From NCBI GenBank assembly GCA_963826515.1, contig CAWGXI010000010.1, positions 1 to 64,000 on the forward strand: a DNA stretch of 64,000 nucleotides. Reading direction: 5' to 3'. Every line of letters begins with the position of its first letter. The stretch's first letter is position 1. The position numbers and the translations under genes were made by a program. Origin of the DNA: DATFVJ01 sp963826515 (GTDB taxonomy: Bacteria; Actinomycetota; Actinomycetes; Streptosporangiales; Streptosporangiaceae). Below the pieces are notes generated by a model. That model made no database searches, was not told where the DNA came from, and saw only the letters and a program-made list of their open reading frames with translations. Of this stretch, positions 25,866-34,924 are shown piece by piece.

Positions 25866-27854
25866 CTAGGCCAGGCTCCCGTTCTCGTTGGCAGCGGGCA
25901 GACCCAAGTGAGCGGGCCTTTCCGCCCCGCCAACGACCGATAGCGGAAGCAGCGCGACGCCGGTCGGCCCGATCTGGATCTCGGTGCTCATGGTCGGGCA
26001 GACGCCACAGTCATAGCAGGGCGTCCACCTGCAGTCCTCGACTTCGGCCGCACCGGCGGGGTCGACCGCGTCCATCCAGTCCTGCCACAGCCAGTCACGG
26101 TCGAGCCCAGCGTCGAGGTGATCCCAGGGCAGCACCTCCGCGTAGCCTCGCTCCCTCGTTGTGTACCAGGTAAGGTCGACCGCCTCATCGGCTAGCGCGT
26201 CGGCGGCGCACCGCTGCCACCGCTCGTAGCTGAAGTACTCACTCCACCCGTCGAAACGGCCGCCCTCCTCCCACACCGCCCTGATTACCCTGGCGACCCG
26301 TCTGTCCCCGCGAGCGAGCAGGCCCTCTATGATCGAGGACTTTCCGTCGTGGTAGCGATAACCGATGCTGCGGCCATAGGCGGCATCACTCCGCAGCGCG
26401 GCGCCGAGTGCGGCCAGGCGGCGGTCCACCGTCGCCGCGTCGCACTGCGCCGCCCACTGGAACGGCGTGTGCGGCTTAGGCACGAACGCCCCGATCGAGA
26501 CAGTGCATCGGATGTCGCGCCGCCCGCTTGCCTGCCGCCCGGCCTCGACCACGGCCCGCGCGAGGCCGGCGATGGCGAGCACGTCCTCGTCGGTCTCGGT
26601 GGGCAGGCCGCACATGAAATAGAGCTTCACCTGGCGCCACCCGCTGGAGTAGGCCGTGGTCACCGCGGCGACCAGGTCATCCTCCGTTACCATCTTGTTG
26701 ATCACCTTGCGGATCCGCTCAGAACCGCCCTCGGGCGCGAACGTCAGCCCGGACCGGCGGCCGTTCCTGCTCAGCTCGTTGGCGAGGGTCACGTTGAACG
26801 CGTCGACCCGGGTCGACGGGAGCGACAACCCCGTATTCGTGCCCTCGTACCTGTCGGCGAGGCCCTTGGCTATCTCGGCGATCTCGCTGTGGTCGGCGCT
26901 GGACAGGGAAAGCAGGCCGACCTCCTCGAAACCGGTCGCGCGGATGCCGGCGTCCACCATGTCACCGATCGTGGTGATGCTCCGCTCGCGCACCGGACGG
27001 GTGATCATTCCGGCCTGGCAGAACCTGCAGCCGCGGGTGCAGCCGCGGAAGATCTCGACGCTGCTGCGCTCGTGCACTGACTCCGCGACGGGGACGAGCG
27101 GCTTACGCGGGTACGGCCACTCGTCCAGGTCCATCACGGTGTGCTTGGCGATGGCGTGCGGCACACCTGGGCGGTTGGGCGCGACCCGCTTGATCCGGCC
27201 ATCAGGCAGATAGTCCACGTCGTAAAACTTCGGCACGTACACCTGAGCGCCGGTGGCGAGGCTCGTGAGCAGCCCGTCGCGGCCGCCCGGCCGACCCGTC
27301 CGCTTCCACTCCCTGATCAGTTCGGTGATGGCCAGCGCGGCCTGCTCGCCGTCACCGAGCACCGCGCCATCAAGGAAATCAGCGATCGGCTCCGGGTTGA
27401 ACGCCGCATGGCCGCCCGCGAGCACGATCGGATGGCCCTTGCCCCGGTCGGCAGCGGTGAGCGGGATCCCTGCCAGGTCGAGCGCGGTCAGCAGGTTCGT
27501 GTAGCCAAGCTCGGTCGCGAGGCTGACGCCGAGCACGTCGAATGCCCCGACGGGCCGGTGTGCGTCGACCGTGAATTGCGGGATGTGGTGTTCACGCATC
27601 AGCGCTTCCAGATCCGGCCAGACGCTGTAGGTCCGCTCGGCAAGCACGCCGTCGCGCTCGTTCAGCACCTCGTAGAGGATCTGGACGCCCTGGTTGGGCA
27701 CGCCCACCTCGTACGCGTCCGGATACATCAGCGCCCACCGCACCTCGGCGCCATTCCAGTCCTTGACGGTCGAATTCAGCTCGCCGCCGACGTACTGGAC
27801 TGGCTTGCCGACACGAGGGAGCAACGGCTCCAGCAGCGCGTAGACCGACTCCAC
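25866..27854 (-). CDS. TIGR03960 family B12-binding/radical SAM protein
   Basis: 662 residues from GTG 27854. N-terminal B12-binding-like domain (YPDAYEVGVPNQGVQILYEV). Radical SAM cluster motif CTRGCRFCQAG within EIFRGCTRGCRFCQAGMITR, then EVGLLSLSSADHSEI and LTFAPEGGSERIRKVINKMV. A C-terminal cysteine group (CRWTPCYDCGVCP) may bind a second cluster. Substrate unknown. Coupled without gap to the DUF2344 gene and upstream of rne, the conserved actinobacterial order. Confidence 0.93.
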   Translation of the reverse strand: MESVYALLEPLLPRVGKPVQYVGGELNSTVKDWNGAEVRWALMYPDAYEVGVPNQGVQILYEVLNERDGVLAERTYSVWPDLEALMREHHIPQFTVDAHRPVGAFDVLGVSLATELGYTNLLTALDLAGIPLTAADRGKGHPIVLAGGHAAFNPEPIADFLDGAVLGDGEQAALAITELIREWKRTGRPGGRDGLLTSLATGAQVYVPKFYDVDYLPDGRIKRVAPNRPGVPHAIAKHTVMDLDEWPYPRKPLVPVAESVHERSSVEIFRGCTRGCRFCQAGMITRPVRERSITTIGDMVDAGIRATGFEEVGLLSLSSADHSEIAEIAKGLADRYEGTNTGLSLPSTRVDAFNVTLANELSRNGRRSGLTFAPEGGSERIRKVINKMVTEDDLVAAVTTAYSSGWRQVKLYFMCGLPTETDEDVLAIAGLARAVVEAGRQASGRRDIRCTVSIGAFVPKPHTPFQWAAQCDAATVDRRLAALGAALRSDAAYGRSIGYRYHDGKSSIIEGLLARGDRRVARVIRAVWEEGGRFDGWSEYFSYERWQRCAADALADEAVDLTWYTTRERGYAEVLPWDHLDAGLDRDWLWQDWMDAVDPAGAAEVEDCRWTPCYDCGVCPTMSTEIQIGPTGVALLPLSVVGGAERPAHLGLPAANENGSLA

Positions 27855-28006
27855 CTGCAGTGCTCCCCTCGGCTGGCCGCCCAGCCCGTTACTCGGATGT
27901 GACTCAGCCTATAAGCGATAGGAGCGGCCGACCCGCACGCAGCGGAGGAAGAGTTGATTGTGAATGTCCCATCACTGGTCGCATATGACCCGCAATGGAA
28001 CATCCA

Positions 28007-28050
28007 GGGGCAGTGGGGGCAGTGGGGGCAGTGGGGGCAGTGGGGGCAGA
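28007..28050. repeat. 9-bp tandem array (about 5 copies), intergenic
   Basis: GGGGGCAGT repeats between the ECF sigma gene end (28063) and the radical SAM gene start (27854). One strand is very G-rich (five G5 runs separated by CAGT), so it could form a G-quadruplex. The rest of the 27855-28062 gap shows nothing else. Confidence 0.8.
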
Positions 28051-28062
28051 GCCCGAAGGCGA

Positions 28063-29307
28063 TCATGGTATTAGGTCCTTCAGGCGGCCGGCGAGGAAGT
28101 CACGCTCGACTGCGTTCTCCGTCAGTAGTAGCGCCTCCTCGTAGGCTTGCCGTGCCTCGTCCGTCCGGCCGAGCCGGCGCAGGAAGTCGGCGCGCGCGGA
28201 GGACAGGTAGCCATAGCCAGCCAGTTGGGGTTCTGCCGCGAGGGCGTCGAGCGCCGCCAACCCGGCGGCAGGGCCGCTCGCGAGCCCGACAGCAACGGCC
28301 CGGTTGAGTGCGACGACCGGCGATGGCCAGATCTGGACCAGCACGTCGTACAGCGCAACGACCTCGCACCAGTCGGTGTCCTGCCAGGTCGGCGCCTCCG
28401 CGTGAACTGCGGCGATCGCCGCCATCAGGGCGAAGCGCCCCGGTGGCCGCCGCCGCAGCGCCTCCCGAACGAGCGCGATACCTTCGCCGATCGCGCCGCG
28501 GTCCCACTGCGCGCGGTCCTGCTCGTCGAGCAGAAGCAGGCGCCCTCCCTCACCGACGCGGGTGGCGCTCCTCGCGTCGGTGAGCAGGATCAGGGCGAGC
28601 AGGCCGGCCACATCCGCGTCGCCGGGCAGCAGCAGCCGCAGGATCCTGGCCAGGTCGAGCGAGCGCTCCACCAGGTCGCGGCGAACAAGATCCGCACCAG
28701 CAGGCGCGGTGTGCCCGGTGGTGAACAGCAGGTGCACGACGGTGAGGACGGCGTGGATGCGCTCGGGTAGCTCGGCGGCGGGCGGCACGCGGTAGGGAAT
28801 GCGGGCCGTCGCGATCTTCTTTTTCGCGCGGGTGATCCGTGCCGCCATCGTCGGCTCGCTCACCAGGAAGGCACGTGCCACCTCCGCGGTGGTCAGGCCG
28901 CAAAGCAGCCGCAACGTCAGCGCCACCTGCGCCTCGGGTCCGAGCGCCGGATGGCAGCAGGTGAAGATCAGACGCAGCCTGTCGTCGTCGACCTCGCGGG
29001 AATTCAGGTCGCCGGGTCCCTGGTCGACCTGGTCGTCAAGCAGCAGGGGCAGCGACCGGCGCAGCGTCGCGTCACGGCGCAGCAAGTCCACCGCGCGGCG
29101 GCGGGCGACCGTGGTGAGCCAGGCGCCGGGATTCGACGGCACGCCGCGTGATCCCCAAGTGGCGAGCGCCCTGGCGTAGGCGTCCTGCACACACTCCTCG
29201 GCGAGGTCGAGGTCACGCGTGACGCGCACCGTCGCGGCGAGCACGAATGCCCACTCGCGACGGTGCGCGTCTGCGACCGCGGCGGCAACGGATGAATCCG
29301 CGGTCAC
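28063..29307 (-). CDS. ECF42-type RNA polymerase sigma factor with C-terminal TPR-like domain
   Basis: 414 residues from GTG 29307. Sigma region 2 at about 15-85 (LAEECVQDAYARALATWGSR, AWLTTVARRRAVDLLRRD) and region 4 at about 125-180 (LTLRLLCGLTTAEVARAFLV, SEPTMAARITRAKKKI). A helical C-terminal extension of about 220 residues ends DEARQAYEEALLLTENAVER then DFLAGRL. That extension and the upstream DGPF gene define group ECF42. These factors have no classical anti-sigma; the C-terminal domain controls activity. The pair is inserted between the radical SAM genes and rodA, not part of the conserved core order. Ten bases separate it from the DGPF gene. Confidence 0.92.
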   Translation of the reverse strand: MTADSSVAAAVADAHRREWAFVLAATVRVTRDLDLAEECVQDAYARALATWGSRGVPSNPGAWLTTVARRRAVDLLRRDATLRRSLPLLLDDQVDQGPGDLNSREVDDDRLRLIFTCCHPALGPEAQVALTLRLLCGLTTAEVARAFLVSEPTMAARITRAKKKIATARIPYRVPPAAELPERIHAVLTVVHLLFTTGHTAPAGADLVRRDLVERSLDLARILRLLLPGDADVAGLLALILLTDARSATRVGEGGRLLLLDEQDRAQWDRGAIGEGIALVREALRRRPPGRFALMAAIAAVHAEAPTWQDTDWCEVVALYDVLVQIWPSPVVALNRAVAVGLASGPAAGLAALDALAAEPQLAGYGYLSSARADFLRRLGRTDEARQAYEEALLLTENAVERDFLAGRLKDLIP

Positions 29308-29317
29308 CCGGGAGGCG

Positions 29318-29665
29318 TCAATTGAACGTCCGTATCGGGCGCACCTCGACGCCCCCGAACGGCGCGGGGACTTGCTTGGCCACCGCGATGGCCTCGTCCA
29401 GGCTTGCTGCTTCGATCAGGTAGTAACCGCCGAGCGCCTCCTTGGTCTCCGCGAAAGGCCCGTCGGTGACAGCGAACCCGCCGGAAGCGTTCTTGCGGAT
29501 GGAGGTGGCCGCACCGGTCGGCTCGAGTGCGTTGCCGCCGCGCAGGGCCGCGGCGTTGTTCTCGCCGAACGCGTTGTGCTCCTTCATGGCCTGATCGAGC
29601 CCCTGCTGCCCCGCGCGGGCATAGCCGGCCTCGTCTTCGTAAAGAAGGATCAGGTATTCCGCCAT
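29318..29665 (-). CDS. DGPF/YCII-related domain protein, ECF42 partner
   Basis: 115 residues from ATG 29665 behind AGAGAGG. YCII fold: MAEYLILLYEDEAGY, then the DGPF signature in VTDGPFAETKEALGGYYLIE. Proteins of this type are the standard neighbours and targets of ECF42 sigma factors; their biochemical role is not settled. A 16-bp repeat array begins 20 bp upstream of the start codon, inside the expected leader or promoter. The open frame continues upstream through the array, but residues there are repeat-coded and not part of the family. Confidence 0.92.
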   Translation of the reverse strand: MAEYLILLYEDEAGYARAGQQGLDQAMKEHNAFGENNAAALRGGNALEPTGAATSIRKNASGGFAVTDGPFAETKEALGGYYLIEAASLDEAIAVAKQVPAPFGGVEVRPIRTFN

Positions 29666-29684
29666 GACGCCATCCTCTCTGCCT

Positions 29685-29828
29685 GTGCGCGTGCCTGTCT
29701 GTGCGCGTGCCTGTCTGTGCGCGTGCCGTCCGTGCGCGTGCCTGTCCGTGCGCGTGCCTGTCCGTGCGCGTGCCTGTCCGTGCGCGTGCCTGTCCGTGCG
29801 CGTGCCTGTCTGTGCGCGTGCCTGCTGC
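29685..29828. repeat. 16-bp tandem array, 9 copies, in the DGPF/ECF42 leader
   Basis: Unit GTGCGCGTGCCTGTCY; copies start at 29685, 29701, 29717 (one copy 15 bp), 29732 and every 16 bp to 29812. It lies immediately upstream of the DGPF start, so copy number would change promoter or leader spacing. Confidence 0.9.
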
Positions 29829-30111
29829 GCGCGTGCCTGTCGTTGTGCCCGTGCGCCGGGCTCGTGCCCGGCTTCACTACTTCCGACGAGTGGAAAGCGC
29901 CATAATCGACAGCAGGTCACTGGCAAACATCGCGGCCGCGGCCAGTTTGTGTTACGGACGCCTCGGTGATTTCATGATCACGGTATCCTTACCGAAGCAT
30001 TCGCGGCAAAGTGACCCGCGATCAGGCAGGCATGCCGGACCCGGCGTTCAGCGCGCTGGGGAGGCCCGTTAAGGCGGGCTGGCGCGGCGGGCGTGCGGGA
30101 GCCACGGGCCG
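29829..30111. other. Non-coding gap between the ECF42 operon and rodA
   Basis: No gene recognised. It should contain the promoter of the DGPF-sigma operon (reading leftward) and the end of the rod operon. No clear terminator hairpin was identified by eye. Confidence 0.5.
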
Positions 30112-31383
30112 TCAGCTGAAGATGGTGTGGCGCCGGTGGACAGTCTGAAGCAGGCCGATGGCGATCATGTTGGCCAACATCGCGGTTCCGCCGTAGGAGA
30201 CAAACGGCAGCGGCAAGCCGCTGACCGGCATGATCCCGAGCGTCATGCCGATGTTGATGAAGGCTTGCACCGCGAACCAGCAGGTCACACCCGCGGCGAC
30301 GAGCGTACCGAACTGGCTGTCCGCGTGCGCCGCGATCCGCAGCGCACGCGCGAGCACCACGCCGAGCAAGGCGATGATCGCGATCGCGCCGATGAAACCG
30401 AGTTCCTCGCCCGCGACGGTGAAAATAAAGTCGGTCTGCTGCTCAGGTACGAAGTGCCCGGCAGTCTGGCCGCCGTGGAACAGGCCCTGCCCGAACATTC
30501 CGCCAGACCCGATGGTGATCAGCGCCTGGCTCGCGTCGTAGCCGGAGCCGTTCGGGTTGGCCGTCGGGTGCACGAACGCGGTGATCCGCTGGATCTGGTA
30601 CTCCTTGAGCAGGTGCAGCCGCCAGACGACCAAGATCGTCGCGACCGTGATGAACAGCAGCGCCGCGATCCATCTCAGCCGCGTCCCCGAGACGACCACC
30701 ATGCCGAAGATCACCACGGACATGACGATCGCGACGCTCAGGTCGGGCTGCAGCAGCACCAGGCCGAGCGCCGGGAGCGACACGCCGACCGCCAGGGCGA
30801 GGTCACGCCCGCGGGGCGCCCGGTCGCCCTCGCGCAACTCGCCGAGTACAAGCGCGAGCACGAGGATGAGCGTGACCTTCGCGAACTCCGAGGGCTCGAT
30901 CTCGAATCCGCGGCCGATCACGATCCACGAACGCGCCCCGTTGATGGTCGCGCCGAACGGCGTCAGCACCGCGAGCATGCCCAGGCAGGCCAGCACGTAG
31001 CCGATCGGCCCGTAGACGCGCAGCATCCGGTAATCGAGCATGCTGACCCCGCCGAGCAGCACCAGCCCGATGACGACGTTGAGCAGTTGCTTCTTGAGGA
31101 ACGCCTGGGGGTCGCCACCCGATTGCAGCAACTGCGGCCTGGTGGCGGACCAGATGAGCAGCGTAGACAGCACGGTCAGCGCGAGCACAGCGCCGATCAG
31201 GACCCAATCCAGGCTCCGCACCGGCGATCCGCGCGCGGCGGCGCGGGCGAGCAGCGAACAGCGCCGGCCGCCGAAGGAACCGGCGCCGGGCGAACGGACC
31301 ACGGGCCGCACGGCCTGGAGCCTGCGGTAGTCCGCTGCAGCAAGGCGGTGGCCGCGCGAGCTTGACCTGAAGCCCGGCAGCAT
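30112..31383 (-). CDS. rodA: Peptidoglycan glycosyltransferase RodA (FtsW/RodA/SpoVE family)
   Basis: 423 residues with a 55-residue basic N-terminal tail followed by about ten membrane helices. SEDS motifs: PFGATINGARSWIVIGRGFE, IEPSEFAKVTLILVLAL, LQPDLSVAIVMSVVIF, and VSGLPLPFVSYGGTAMLAN near the C-terminus. It polymerises lipid II glycan chains for lateral or spore wall growth, with PBP2 as its transpeptidase partner. The start overlaps the mrdA stop by a base. Equivalent of Streptomyces sfr. Confidence 0.94.
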   Translation of the reverse strand: MLPGFRSSSRGHRLAAADYRRLQAVRPVVRSPGAGSFGGRRCSLLARAAARGSPVRSLDWVLIGAVLALTVLSTLLIWSATRPQLLQSGGDPQAFLKKQLLNVVIGLVLLGGVSMLDYRMLRVYGPIGYVLACLGMLAVLTPFGATINGARSWIVIGRGFEIEPSEFAKVTLILVLALVLGELREGDRAPRGRDLALAVGVSLPALGLVLLQPDLSVAIVMSVVIFGMVVVSGTRLRWIAALLFITVATILVVWRLHLLKEYQIQRITAFVHPTANPNGSGYDASQALITIGSGGMFGQGLFHGGQTAGHFVPEQQTDFIFTVAGEELGFIGAIAIIALLGVVLARALRIAAHADSQFGTLVAAGVTCWFAVQAFINIGMTLGIMPVSGLPLPFVSYGGTAMLANMIAIGLLQTVHRRHTIFS

Positions 31384-33446
31384 TACGAACCACCCTGGTA
31401 GCCGCGTGGCGGGGAGATCATCCCGTCCGGTTGGATCATGGGCAGGGCCGAGGGGCGCGTGCCGTTCTGATACGCGGCCTGGTGTCCCTCCAGACCGTAG
31501 ATCCCATCCCAGATCTGCCGTGCGGCAGGCGCGGAAACGTCCGCCCCCTCACCCGACTTCGGGATCATGACGACCACGACGTACTTGGGGCTGCCGAGCG
31601 GCCCGAATGAGGCGTATACGGAGGTGGCCTGGCCCCCGGCGACCTCGGCGGTGCCAGTCTTGCCCGCGACGAACAACTTGCTGAGCGGGAAGCCGGCGAA
31701 CGCCGCCGCGGCGGTGCCCTGCGTTGTCACGGCACCGAGCGCGGTCCTGATGTAGGCGAGCGCGCTCTCGGAGACCGGTAGGTGCCCGGCGACGGGCGGT
31801 GTGATCCGCTGGTCGACCTTGCCGGTCGGCGATATCAGCGCTTCCCCGACCCTCGGGCTGTACAGGGTGCCGCCGTTGGCCAGTGCGGCATACGCGCGGG
31901 CTAGCTGGAGTGGGGTTACCAGCACGTCGCCCTGGCCGATGGAGGCATTTACTGCGTCACCGGGCAGCCAGACGTAACCGGCCTTGCAGTCGTCGGCCTC
32001 GATCTGCTGCACGTAAGAACCGTTGGCATTCCCGTACTTGCAGTTGTAGGTTTTCGTGGCATCCCAGTACTCGGCCTTCCATGCCCGGTCGGGTACCACA
32101 CCGGGGTTCTCTTCAGGTAGATCGATGCCGGTCTGCTTGCCGAAGCCCCAGGCAAGCTCCATTTTCTGCATCGGATCCTTGGGATGCGCGACCGGCGAGC
32201 CGTTCGGGTCGTCCTTCAGCCACATCTGGTAAGCGAGCTGGTAGAAAACCGTGTCACACGACATCACGAGCGCCTGGTGCAGGGTCATGTTGCCAAGCGA
32301 CGCGGTGGTCCAGTTGTTGAACGTCCGGCCGGCGATGTTGACGGCACCCGGGCAAGTGTAGGAGCCGTCTGGGTCGTAACCATCCTTGATCGCGGCTGCG
32401 GTGGAGGTGACCTTCCAGGTGGATCCGGGCGCGTACTGGCCCTGGGTGGCGCGGTTAAGTATCGGCTCGCCGTCAGCGGCACCGAAGAGGCGGTTGAATT
32501 CCTGCTGTGAGATGCCGCCGACCCAGACGCTGGGATTGTAGGTCGGAAAATTCGCCATGGCGACCACCCGTCCTGTCGTGGTCATCACCACGGCCGAACC
32601 CGAGTCCGTGTCGTTGCCCTCCGCTTGTGCCCTGTCTATCGCCTGGGCGAGCGCGCGCTCGGTGTCCGCCTGAATCCGTGCGTCGAGGCTGGTGACCAGA
32701 TCTGCGCCTGGTTGTGGCGATGACTCGCGCACGGTCCCCGTGACATCACCGGCGGCGTTCACTGAGACGACGCGGGTGCCTGGGCTACCGCGAAGCTGCG
32801 CGTCGTACTGCTCCTCGAGGCCCGCCTGGCCCACGAGATCGACTCCGGAGAACCCGGTGATGGGGAGGTGGCGGCTCTGCATCTCTTGCTGGGTGATGGG
32901 CTGCAGGTAGCCGAGCACCTGCGCCGCGTTGACGCCGTCGACCCCGGTGTAATTCACGACCGGCTGGACCTGGGCGCTCACCCCGGGGAATTCCGGCTGG
33001 TTCTCCATGATCTGGAGCGCGACGCGGTCGGTTACCCGCTGGTCGACCGGGATCGGCTGGTAGGGCGAGCCGGGCCAGCATGGCTGTGACACACCCTTCG
33101 TGCACATCCGCGTCTGCTCCTGGATACGGCGCAGCGGCAGGCCGAGCACCCCCGCGAGGCGCTTGAGCACCGCGGCTCCGCCGTCGCTGAGCGTGGACAG
33201 CACGGTTGGCTGGACCGAGACGACGATCGAGGTCTGATTGCGCACCAGCGGGCGCCCGACGTCGTCGAGGATCCGCCCCCGTACCGACGGGATGATCACG
33301 TCGCGCGTCTGGTTGCCCGCCGCGAGCTTCGCGTAGGCGGTTCCGCTCATCACCTGGATATCCCAGACCCGCCCGACGAGGGTGACAAGCAACGCCGCGA
33401 CCAGCACATAGAGCACCAGTACCCGGCGGCGTGATGCCACGATCAT
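31383..33446 (-). CDS. mrdA: Penicillin-binding protein 2 (class B transpeptidase)
   Basis: 687 residues. N-terminal membrane anchor at about 8-28 (VLVLYVLVAALLVTLVGRVW), then the pedestal/dimerisation domain (GQAGLEEQYDAQLRG). Transpeptidase motifs: SxxK in PGSTWKVTSTAAA (about residue 340), second motif SCDTVFYQLAY (SCD in place of SxN, seen in many PBP2 proteins), and VAGKTGTAEVAGG (KTG). It crosslinks peptidoglycan together with RodA. Overlaps mreD by 4 bases. Intact. Confidence 0.94.
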   Translation of the reverse strand: MIVASRRRVLVLYVLVAALLVTLVGRVWDIQVMSGTAYAKLAAGNQTRDVIIPSVRGRILDDVGRPLVRNQTSIVVSVQPTVLSTLSDGGAAVLKRLAGVLGLPLRRIQEQTRMCTKGVSQPCWPGSPYQPIPVDQRVTDRVALQIMENQPEFPGVSAQVQPVVNYTGVDGVNAAQVLGYLQPITQQEMQSRHLPITGFSGVDLVGQAGLEEQYDAQLRGSPGTRVVSVNAAGDVTGTVRESSPQPGADLVTSLDARIQADTERALAQAIDRAQAEGNDTDSGSAVVMTTTGRVVAMANFPTYNPSVWVGGISQQEFNRLFGAADGEPILNRATQGQYAPGSTWKVTSTAAAIKDGYDPDGSYTCPGAVNIAGRTFNNWTTASLGNMTLHQALVMSCDTVFYQLAYQMWLKDDPNGSPVAHPKDPMQKMELAWGFGKQTGIDLPEENPGVVPDRAWKAEYWDATKTYNCKYGNANGSYVQQIEADDCKAGYVWLPGDAVNASIGQGDVLVTPLQLARAYAALANGGTLYSPRVGEALISPTGKVDQRITPPVAGHLPVSESALAYIRTALGAVTTQGTAAAAFAGFPLSKLFVAGKTGTAEVAGGQATSVYASFGPLGSPKYVVVVMIPKSGEGADVSAPAARQIWDGIYGLEGHQAAYQNGTRPSALPMIQPDGMISPPRGYQGGS

Positions 33447-34924
33447 CGCAAGCCTCCCCTCCGCCTGCCGCCGATTCTCCAGATCGCCTGCCAGCCATTG
33501 CGCGGCCGCAAGTCGCCGAGCCAGCCGCCGCGACGCAATCCGGCCCGCATGCTGCCACCGCCCAGCCCGATCCCTGTGCTGCCGCGGAACGCACTGCCGC
33601 GGAAGGACGAGCGGCCGCGGAGAGACGAGCCACCGCGGAAGCCGCTGCCACGGACGGACGCGCCGCCACGGAAAGAGGAGCCGCCGCGGAACCCGCTGCG
33701 GCGGCGGAATGCGCTGCCGCCCCTCAGCCCAGAAGCTGAACCGCCGCGGAACGAGGGGCCGCCGTGGAACGAGGACCCACCGCGGAACGAGGACCCACCC
33801 CGGAGCGAGGACCCACCCCGGAGCGAGGTGCCGCCGCGGAACCGGACGCCACCGGATCGCGCCCCGCCCGATCGGTTGCTGCCGAACTGCGGCCGGCCAG
33901 TCCGCCCGGGGCTTGAACGCGCCGCGGTGAACCGCGGGCTGGCAGGCCGACGGTCACGCGATCGCAGCCCGAGAGCGCGGCCGGTGCGCGACCCAAACCG
34001 CGATACGCGGCCGGTGCCGAGCCGCAGCCGGACCGGCGCCCCGCCGACCAGGCTGCCGCCGGAGAAGATGCCCGGCTTACCGCTGCCCGTCATGCCGGTC
34101 AATCTCGACGGGCCGAACCGCAGCCGCGGCGAGCGCGACGGCCGGGCATTGCCAGTCAGCGCAGCGGGTTTCGACGGTCCGAACCGCAGCCGTGGCAGCG
34201 GCCGCCTGCCGCGCCCCGCCGCGCCACCCGTTCCGCTGCCCCACCCCTCTGCTGCCCTGCCGCTCGCGGCCAGTATTCCGCCCGGCGCGCCAGCACCGAT
34301 CCGCCCCGAGGGCAGGCCCGCGCCAAGCTTGAGCCTCGGCTCCCTCGGCTGCTGCGCGGCTGCGCGGCGCGCCCCGGTGGCGGCGACCGGCGAGCCCGCT
34401 CGCGCAAGCGCAGCAGCTGGATCGTCGGCCAGTTGCCCTGCCCACCTGGTAATCCTGAGCACCAGATAGAGCACGAACGGGCTGAGCAGGACGTCGTATG
34501 CGACAGAGAGTGGGAGCACATTCCGCGCGGCCGCCCAGGTGATACCGGACTCACCGAATGTCACACCGACGACCGCGTAGAGGATCGAGCCGGCGAGGGC
34601 GCCCAGCGCCATCGCGGCGAGAGGCAGGGATGCGGACCTGCCGATCTCGCCGGCCGCCAGGCCGCAGAGGTACCCGATCACGCAGAAGACAAGGGCGTAC
34701 GCACCGATCGCGTGACTGGCCGGTGGCGCCAGATCCAAGGCCAGGCCCGCCGCGAACCCGGTGACGAGGCCGGGCATCGGACCGCTGGTCAGCGCGAGCG
34801 CGACGACCACGAGCAGGACCAGGTTGGGCGCGATCCGGCTGGGCAGGGGCAGCAGGTCGAGCACGGTCAGCTGGAGCACCAGTGCGCTCGCCACTAGCGT
34901 GCCGTAGATCAGTACCCGCGTCAC
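33443..34924 (-). CDS. mreD: MreD with an exceptional Arg/Gly/Ser-rich C-terminal tail
   Basis: 493 residues from GTG 34924, overlapping the mreC stop (GTGA). Residues about 1-165 are a normal MreD: five hydrophobic helices (LVASALVLQLTVLDLLPLP, IAPNLVLLVVVALALTSG, DVLLSPFVLYLVLRITRW). MreD is usually 160-220 residues; here a further 320 follow with no hydrophobic segment. They are composed of Arg-Gly-Ser-Phe runs such as SSFRGGSSFHGGPSFRGG and RLRFGPSRLTG. The tail would be cytoplasmic and strongly basic, resembling RGG-type nucleic-acid or phase-separating regions. Coding is supported by unbroken frame and ATGA overlap with mrdA at its end. The tail's function is unknown. Confidence 0.88.
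   Translation of the reverse strand: MTRVLIYGTLVASALVLQLTVLDLLPLPSRIAPNLVLLVVVALALTSGPMPGLVTGFAAGLALDLAPPASHAIGAYALVFCVIGYLCGLAAGEIGRSASLPLAAMALGALAGSILYAVVGVTFGESGITWAAARNVLPLSVAYDVLLSPFVLYLVLRITRWAGQLADDPAAALARAGSPVAATGARRAAAQQPREPRLKLGAGLPSGRIGAGAPGGILAASGRAAEGWGSGTGGAAGRGRRPLPRLRFGPSKPAALTGNARPSRSPRLRFGPSRLTGMTGSGKPGIFSGGSLVGGAPVRLRLGTGRVSRFGSRTGRALGLRSRDRRPASPRFTAARSSPGRTGRPQFGSNRSGGARSGGVRFRGGTSLRGGSSLRGGSSFRGGSSFHGGPSFRGGSASGLRGGSAFRRRSGFRGGSSFRGGASVRGSGFRGGSSLRGRSSFRGSAFRGSTGIGLGGGSMRAGLRRGGWLGDLRPRNGWQAIWRIGGRRRGGLR

Noticed and set aside
28007..28050. G-rich 9-bp array as a transcription terminator
   Set aside because: No inverted symmetry or T-run; only a G-quadruplex possibility remains.
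29318..29926. Longer DGPF protein starting at 29926 with an RAQTGTRTD-type N-terminus
   Set aside because: The extra residues are translated repeat array; ATG 29665 with a ribosome site fits the family length.
30127..31365. 412-residue plus-strand ORF opposite rodA
   Set aside because: Charged random composition; rodA on the other strand is unmistakable.
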